This document shows positions 57,062 through 64,000 of a DNA stretch of 64,000 nucleotides, piece after piece (position 1 is the first letter of the stretch; each line of letters opens with the position of its first letter). This DNA comes from Zanthoxylum bungeanum (Eukaryota; Streptophyta; Magnoliopsida; Sapindales; Rutaceae): contig SKCR01021357.1 of assembly GCA_019454045.1 (NCBI GenBank), forward strand, positions 124,001 to 188,000, written 5' to 3'. Made by a program: the position numbers and the translations under genes. Below the pieces are notes generated by a model. That model was not told the origin of the DNA. It saw only the letters and a list, made by a program, of their open reading frames with translations, and made no database searches.

Positions 57062-60000
57062 GCGGAGGCATGCTGTCCCGGGCTCGCGGCCCGGTCGGGA
57101 GTACGGAGTAGCCACAGGGGACTAAACCGGAGAATAATGGAGTCGCCACCCGGTGTGAACCGGGAAAATGAGATTTAAGGCCGCACTCACCCCTCGCAAG
57201 GGAAGACCTCAAACCATTGGGTTCGGAATGGTCCCTTACTTATGTCACTTGTAATGAAAGGATTTATGTAATAATTTAATCAGGCTTAAGTAGCACTTAT
57301 TTCTAAGAGTATCATGCTTCTAAATTCACATGTACAAAATAAAAGTCACACCTAAGTTTACATATATTTCACATCTAAGATTGCATGCTTGAAAGTACAT
57401 CAAATGAGCGACAAACATACAACTTCACTGGCATATTATATTCAAGAAAACACAAGCACACATACTAACCACACAAGCACACATGTGAGCACCTTCTCAA
57501 GTGGTACGTGGAATTGTATCCCAAGTACAGACCGTACTACCGTCCATTCGGAATCGGCTACAGAATTTATGTCTGGGTTTCCATCCAATATACCACAAGA
57601 AATAATACTCAAATGTTATCATGACATAGGTATATGAATTGTAATACATTAAACACATTGTATTCATACATGTGGGGATAGCTACTAGGAAAACTATGTA
57701 TAAAATCTGATGAAAAAGACTCAGTTCAGTGGGTGCGCGTTCGCGTAGCGTTTGAAAATGCATTCGAACGGTAAATAGAAGGTTCGCGTTCGTATAGCGT
57801 TCGAGAACGCGTTCGAACGGAACCAGACCTGATGCATGATAAGACTAAGAAAGTGCGTGTGTGTTTGCGTAGCGTTCGATAAAACGCGTTCGAACGGTAA
57901 ACAGAAGGTTCGCGTTCGTATAGCGTTCGAGAACGCGTTCGAACGGAACCAGACCTGATGCATGATGAGACTAAGAAAGTACGTGTGCGTTCGCGTAGCG
58001 TTTGAAAATGCGTTCGAACGGTAAACAGAAGGTTTGCATTCGTATAGCGTTCGAGAACGCGTTCGAATTGAACCAGACCTGATGCATGATGAGACTAAGA
58101 AAGTGCGTGTACGTTCGCGTAGCGTTCGAGAACGCGTTCGAACGGTAAATAGAAGGTTCGCATTCGTGTAGCGTTCGAGAACGCGTTCGAACGGAACCAG
58201 ACCTGATGCATGCAACACAAAGAATAAAAACAACAATGTCAAGCTCAGTATGTCCGATTAACCGTATCTTGCATTCAACCGAACACAAATCAACCGGCGC
58301 GGCAAAGCATCGTGGTAAAGGGCTTTAACCCCTCCCCATAGGGGATCTTACATTGCACTTACTAAGCCCATGCACTCGATTTAATCATGCATACAAAGAA
58401 TTAAAAACAATAATATCAGACTTAGTATGCCTGATTGAATGTATCTTGCATTCAACCGAACACACATCAACCGGCGCGGCAAAGCATCGTGGTAAAGGGC
58501 TTTAACCCCTCCCCATAGGGGATCTTTCATTGCACTTACTAAGCCAATGCGCTCGATTGAATCATGCATACAAAGAATTAAAAGCAATAATATCAAACGT
58601 AGTATGCCCGATTGAACGTATCTTGCATTCAACCGAACACACATCAACCGGCGCGGCAAAACATCGTGGTAAAGGGCTTTAACCCCTCCCCATAGGGGAT
58701 CTTTCATTCCACTTACTAAGCCCATGCGCTCGCTTGAATCATACATAAATAAGCAACATGCAGAATTCAAGTGACGAAAAATAAATAAACCAAAGCAACA
58801 CAAAACAAAAGAGGGTGCCGTTTACTCAAGCGGTACGTGGAGTTGTATCCCGAGAACAGATCATACTACCGTCCATTCGGAATCGGCTATGAATTTATGT
58901 CCGGGTTTCCATCCGATATACCGCGAGAGTTGACACATCTCTCATTTTATTCCACAGCCACAACATACAACATCTCATAATTCATGCATATTTATCTACT
59001 CAAGGGCCACAACATGTATTTCAACATGACAATCATGCAAGCAATACTCAATAAATAATACAAATAAAAAAACAAAAAAATGAGTGTGAAAAAACCCTCA
59101 GGTCTAATCTTTTTGCCAACTTTCAGGCTTGCGTTTCACGGACGTCGGAAAGGGTACAGCTCCTCAACTTCTATGGTTCACTGGTTTAGCGTCCTAGCTT
59201 AATGTTTTGCTGTTTTGCTTGCTGTTCGAACTCCGTTCTGCTACTGTTTGGCCTCTGTTTTGCTGCTCTCTGTTCAGGTCACCTATTTTGACGTTTCCAC
59301 GGACTGTTCCGAGTTTTTTTGTGGGTTTTTAGTGTAGTCTTGTGTGATTATTTTAAGGATTATGAATGCAGTTTTTATGTTACTGTTTTGAGGATTTTTG
59401 TGGGTTTTTAGTGTAGTCTTGTGTGATTATTTTAAGGATTACGAATGCAGTTTTTATGATACTGTTTTGAGGATTTTTGTAGGTTGTTGTTTCGGTGATG
59501 TAGGGAGGCTTATGGGCTGTGTTTTTCGGTCAAGTAGGGGAAGGAGATGAAGAGAAATTTGTTATATTTTTTTGTGTAATATGCGTGAATGGAGAGCTTG
59601 GAGAGGGGGGTTGGAAATTCTTTGCTTCTTTTTTCTTGTGATGGGCGTAAATTAGGAGGGGTGAATGCCTTGGAGAGGTGTGGTTTATATAGAGAAAGGC
59701 TAGGGCTTCAACTTGTCTCACAAGGAAGGGATTTTGGCATTAAAAGGAGGATTTGATTTGGTATTCAACAAGGAAAGGATTAGATTGAGGGGGGACAAAT
59801 ATTGGCTAGATTAGAAATGCAAAATATTTAATTTGTTATGATTGATTTTAATTAGGCATGATATTTGTTAAGTTTGGTATATAATATATTTGATTTATCT
59901 TTATTAGGTATGATTATATTTTATGTTTATTTAATTGGTAAATGGTTTAATTATTTTATTTAATATTTAATTTAATTTCCCATGTGTTTTAAATGTGTTT

Positions 60001-60317
60001 TATTAATTGGAATGTGTTTTATGGCTTTGGGGGGCTAATTGAGCTGGGGTGCGAGGCTAGCAGAAAACCAGAAATACCGACTCCGTTCGAACGCCCATTC
60101 GAACGCTACACGAACGTCCGCAATCTGCCTGACGTTCGAATGAAGTAACGAACGCAGCACTAACGAAGACAGTGAACTTGTGAAATGAACTTGATGACGT
60201 ACTTATTCTGAATTTCCCTTTCCGACCTCCTTTTCCCGCAATATCCTTAGCTAAAAAGGTAGTGCCTCCAACTGAGACTCATCATCGGGTTTCACATGCG
60301 AAAATACAATGCCTACA
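57062..60317 (-). repeat. 5' LTR of the Ogre/Tat element, about 3.26 kb
   Basis: On minus it starts TGTAGGCATTG at 60317 and runs to about 57062. It matches the solo LTR along its length in inverted orientation and matches 50762-52790 directly. The segment 59090-59700 corresponds to the transcript-like part of the solo LTR. It holds the 124-bp and 177-bp arrays at 57730-58740. Confidence 0.88.
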
Positions 60318-61443
60318 CTTCTGTTTACCGTTCGAACACGTTTTCGAACGCTACACGAACGCACATACACTGAACTGAGTCATCTTCATCATATTTTATG
60401 CATAATTTCCCCTATTGGTTATCCCTTTGTATTACGAACCTGATTGCTTCTCTTTAATATGCATGCTTGTATAATTATTGCATGTTTGCCCTTCCATGAT
60501 TATCAATGCAATGTGTTTGTGAAATTATGAGTTTGCCATTATTCTGATTCAATTTTATGCATGCTTGTATGATTATTGTTTGCTTGCGTTTCCGTATCCA
60601 TGAATATAATGTGCTTATGAATTTGCATGCTTGCCGTATTTCAATTTACTTTTATGCATGCAATTTCGGACATAGATTCTATGCAAATAGGTTGTATGTA
60701 AATATGAAAATGTGTTACATGTGAATTTGATGAACCTTTGATTTATGCATATGAACTTGGAAATAGATTATCCTTGGAAATATGTTGCTTAGGCTTGGTT
60801 AGATTATTGCACAAATCATTTTATTATAAGTGACATAAGTAAGGGACCATTCCGAATCCAACGGTTTGAGGTCTTCCCTAACGAGGGGTGAGTGCGGCCT
60901 TAAATCTCATTTTCCCGGTTCACACCGGGTGGCGACTCCATTATTCTCCGGTTTAGTCCCCAACGGGCTACTCCGTACTCCCAACCGGGCCGCGAGCCCG
61001 GGACAGCATGCGTCGCCCGATTTCTGTGTCCTACACTTACATTGAGCGGTTTTGCGATGCGATGAACACAAGCCCTTTGTTCCCATGAAGCTCTCGGTTT
61101 TCTCCCATTGGTGTGCTCCATTTCGGTCAAGCTCCATGGATGGATCTCCAAGCTCCAAGCTTTGTGATTCCATGCTCACAAGTCGGTTTCCCTATCACCT
61201 TCGAAAGACCCTAAAGCGTGCTAGCACTCCGTGAAAATTTGCAACAAATCCTCACATTTGCTTCTTCCATGCTCACTGCATTTTGAAGAAATTTGGAGAG
61301 AATATGGCCCTTGGCCGATTCTATGAGAGGGGAGAGTAAGAGAGATGGTGTTGTGTGTAATGTATATCTAATACCAAAAATTAAAAGTCAAATACCAATT
61401 AATAAAATAATGGTATATGTCTTTCAATCACACTTGAGTGTCT

Positions 61444-63468
61444 TGTTGAGTTTTTCTAAGGTCCAGAGATCAAACAAGACATGAAAACATGCGTGAATAC
61501 ATCAACGGAGGTAGCGGAATACTCACATTGATCGGTTATGTCGATTTGGAGACGATTCGAAGCCAAAAACGAACTGCCTTTGTGCGCCCACTGCAGCAGC
61601 CCATGCTCACTGTCTTGGCAGTTTCGGGTCTCAAAACGAAGCTCCAAACTCCGTCGGATGAGTCCCGCCTCATGGGTGAACCTCCCTAACACCTTCGCAA
61701 GACTCGTAAGTGTGCTAGCACTTGAATTTTCACCATGAAAACCCACTCTTGGCTTCCCTATTGCTCACGTTTTTCTGGTTCAAAACCAGTGAGTTTTGCC
61801 CCATTTTGGGCGTGAGAGAGTGGAGAGAAATGAGAGAGTTAAAAATATGATTTTTGTTACAAAAAATCAATTTATATTTATGCCATAATATTTATTAAAT
61901 TAATAATAAACTTATGACACAAATCATGCAATGGCTTAGAGTGTCAAACACTCAATTTCCATGCAAAACCATTGAGTGCATTGTACACTATCTCCATGCA
62001 ATGCATTAGAATTAAATAATGCATAATATGACATGTGTCATGTGGGCCCCACACGTTTCCAAAGGAAAGTGGGCCCACGTGCACTCACGCGTTCGGGTTC
62101 GATATTTCCGAAATACCGAACTTACGTCGCGACGTTAATTAAATCGAATTTAAATAAATAATTGCGCCTAGCGAAATTATTATTTACGTCGCTAACGAAT
62201 TATTTCTAAATTAACTCGTTTGCCCGAATTAAAATCTAATTTTAATTCCGCGTCGAAATCTAATTTCGTTTAATATATCGAATATATTAATTCACCGATT
62301 AATTCCAAATTAATCGTTATCTCTCTCTAGACGATATTTTATCCTAGATAAAATATCTCCGTAATTAATCCTAGATTAATTTTCTCTCTCATCTATATAA
62401 TCCCAGATTATTCAAGAGTGCAAGTTGTGCGTCATCGGTGGATTATCGGGAAGCGACCCATGAGATCTCCGGATAAGTTGGCAGTAAATACGGTCGTCGG
62501 AGTATCTGAATCACGTACGTACCAAGTACTACGTTCTACCGATTTACGAGACAAGGTCGACTCCTAGCAAAGCACCAAGTCTACCCAATTCTCCGGACAT
62601 ATCCTTATAAGAATATTAAGATCTGTATCAAGCGTAGTATACAATTGTATTGTGCATATCGGCCCAGTATCGGATAATCACGTGCTAGGGCTGGGGCTGG
62701 ATAAGTGTCTGCCCCGTCCGAAACACATATCGGATGTCTGGTAACTAGTCTCTATAATCGGATATTCATGACCTGGTCATAATATCACGATTGGATGCGC
62801 ATCACTTAAGAGCACTAATACCGTATCCTGTGTGACATCATCTCCACTATGACTGGAGTGATACTTCCGTCTCGACATCACATCCAATACACTACGATTC
62901 CTGATAAACCCAGAAGAGGTGAACACAGAACCAGTTAAGATCCCCCAACCACCAAAACCAAAGTTTACCGATTGTCGTAAGTATTAGCGATGCAAGTCTC
63001 AGGTTAAGACTATACACACCTACTTGATTTCAGCCTCCCATAGACACCTAGTCATAATACCAATGGGATTCCGAAGGGTCTATCCAGAGCGAAGCTGTTT
63101 CCCGTACCATCGGTGAAACACGACCTCCTATCGCACTTGCACAAGTATCCAATACTTATATATATGAGAACTATGTCGTTGTGCCCTCACAACGCGCACA
63201 AGTGCAATACTAGCATATTCCGCATTATCGATGTCCAGTCTCGATAATACTACGGATAGGGATATTTAATGATTAATCCTTCGTGGACTGATACTGTCTC
63301 ATATCATCTCAATCCAGTAACTAATCATAGGGACCTCTCTTCATTTGTATATCTATGGTGATCTAATCACAAATGACGAGAGTGCAATTTCCTTGTTACA
63401 TAGTTAATTTGCTACAACAACGTAATAATCTGTGCAAATAGTGACGCTATGGGTCATTTTGTCCAACA
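61444..63468 (-). repeat. Copia 3' LTR, 2025 bp, of an element extending right of the window
   Basis: The plus strand reads TGTTGAGTTTTTC...GTCCAACA. It is the same family as 12419-14344 and 39784-41761. A polypurine tract adjoins its right side, so it is the 3' LTR of a minus-strand element. It is inserted in another LTR of the same family (left flank up to 61443). Confidence 0.92.
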
Positions 63469-63481
63469 ATCTCCCACTTGG
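63469..63481 (-). promoter_or_regulatory. Copia polypurine tract
   Basis: On minus it reads CCAAGTGGGAGAT immediately before the LTR start TGTTGGACA, the common plant copia arrangement. Confidence 0.85.
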
Positions 63482-64000
63482 CACATAGCGAGTCACTCAA
63501 GTGTCCTACACCTGAACTATGTACGGTTCGCTCAAATTTATGAGGAAAGGTTTTCGTCAGCGGATTTGTTCGATTATCGTTTGACGGGATTTACACGATT
63601 ATCACATCGCCACGATGTATGATCCGAACGAATCAGATGATATAGAAGTATATATCTGGATCGTCGATGAGACCTTTAATTCCTTAGCTTGTGCTGACGC
63701 CTAGCTCAGCTGCTAACAGAACTATATCTAATCTAATTAGATTTATTTTTGATCCAAATGGCTTCTATTGCTGCCTCAGCTGCAGCAATAATCCGCATTT
63801 GTTGTTTATTCGGCAACAGTTATCTTGCTAGGAAGATTTCCAGCTCACTGTCCCGTTATTCAAACTTTATAGTACCGCAGTATTTAATTGTTTGGAGACT
63901 TGCTGCAGTGATCCCAGTCACTTCAAGTTCTCCTTCTCCATAGTAAAAGATAGCATCTTTAGTTCTCAGAGATACTAACAGATGTTCTTAACTTCAATCC
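63482..64000 (-). pseudogene. Copia pol C-terminus (RNase H), partial
   Basis: On minus, scattered frames give AEAAIEAIWIK (RNase H), RGDVII and NPLTKT, the run near the end of copia RNase H (normally ADPLTK). Frame breaks are present. The rest of the element lies right of the window. Confidence 0.75.

Larger units (their letters stand above)
50762..60317 (-). mobile_element. Ogre/Tat-type Ty3 retrotransposon, internally deleted, target repeat CTTCT
   Basis: It is flanked by CTTCT at 50757-50761 and 60318-60322. On minus: 5' LTR 60317 to about 57062, leader, gag, protease, RT, RNase H fragment, then a 3' LTR that lacks its first part (52790 to 50762). Integrase, polypurine tract and U3 of the 3' LTR are deleted. 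The 5' LTR also departs from the 3' LTR in its last roughly 30 bases near 57062, and no primer site is recognisable there. It sits inside a solo LTR of its own family. Confidence 0.9.
48024..61035 (+). mobile_element. Ogre/Tat-type solo LTR (3.45 kb without its insert), target repeat CTTAC
   Basis: It starts TGTAGGCACTACA at 48024, ends TGTGTCCTACA at 61035 and is flanked by CTTAC at 48019-48023 and 61036-61040. The LTR is 48024-50761 plus 60323-61035; the middle is a second element of the same family in the opposite orientation. Its 48670-49500 segment looks transcript-like, and 49871-50450 holds a tandem array. The many ORFs in it are non-coding. Confidence 0.92.
47935..61443 (-). repeat. 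Copia LTR (same family) split by the Ogre/Tat solo LTR and truncated on the right
   Basis: Bases 47935-48023 (TGTTGGGTTTCTAAGC...CATACTTAC) and 61041-61443 (ATTGAGCGG...) are the two parts of one LTR, continuous when aligned with 39784-41761. Everything between is inserted. On the right it is cut at 61443 by another copia LTR of the same family; the rest should lie beyond the window. Confidence 0.85.

Noticed and set aside
51444..58288. ORFs rich in RTRSRTL and SNAFSNA within the LTRs
   Set aside because: They are translations of the CpG-rich 124-bp array in the LTRs and appear in several frames at once.
50857..60950. GGTGGCGACTCC motif as the Ogre/Tat primer binding site (tRNA-Arg-like)
   Set aside because: It lies inside the LTR in all three copies (50860, 57140, 60930), with LTR sequence continuing to TGTGTCCTACA, so it cannot be the PBS.

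Overview
This is nuclear DNA of a flowering plant, probably a eudicot. It reads as a graveyard of nested transposable elements: plant-type LTR retrotransposons of the Ty1/copia and Ty3/gypsy groups, a hAT remnant, a MULE-like locus with GT-AG introns, AT-rich spacers and a satellite. I see no ordinary host gene, no tRNA or rRNA gene, and nothing bacterial.

Layout. (1) 1-8441: a minus-strand, pol-less, Athila-like retrotransposon (copy A) with a tRNA-Asp primer site, a gag-remnant ORF and a decayed copy of a LONELY GUY (LOG) cytokinin-activation gene. Its 5' LTR is split by a plus-strand solo LTR of the same superfamily (5450-7512). (2) 8442-14344: a deleted Ty1/copia element, minus strand, with PBS and 5' LTR in view; copy A sits in its RT. 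(3) 14345-16053: 3' part of a hAT transposase. (4) 16351-16419: two adjacent hairpins. (5) 18399-33.6k: a MULE-like locus with an intact 12-exon Ulp1-type protease gene on plus and a convergent FAR1/MULE transposase on minus. The transposase is split by a complete LOG retrotransposon (copy B, 25376-33285), whose LOG reading frame is open. (6) 35170-37248: a 171-bp satellite. (7) 37.5-44.3k: a Ty3 chromovirus remnant with a copia solo LTR in its integrase. (8) 44.3-47.9k: fragments of other LTRs. (9) 47935-61443: a copia LTR containing a 3.45-kb Ogre/Tat-type solo LTR, which itself contains a 9.6-kb minus-strand Ogre/Tat element. (10) 61444-64000: 3' LTR and RNase H end of another copia element.

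The nesting is supported by 5-bp target duplications read directly at four insertions (ATTAT, TTCCA, CTTAC, CTTCT) and a 7-bp repeat (ATAACCC) at copy B.

The most notable system is the retrotransposon family carrying a LOG gene. Two independent copies lie in the window. The cargo is intronless, keeps the PGGLGTLEE motif in copy B, and lies where Athila elements carry an extra 3' ORF. Copy A's LTR also has a 49-bp periodic array of perfect G-boxes just upstream of a TATA box. Second is the apparently intact Ulp1-like gene, which has outlived its partner transposase.
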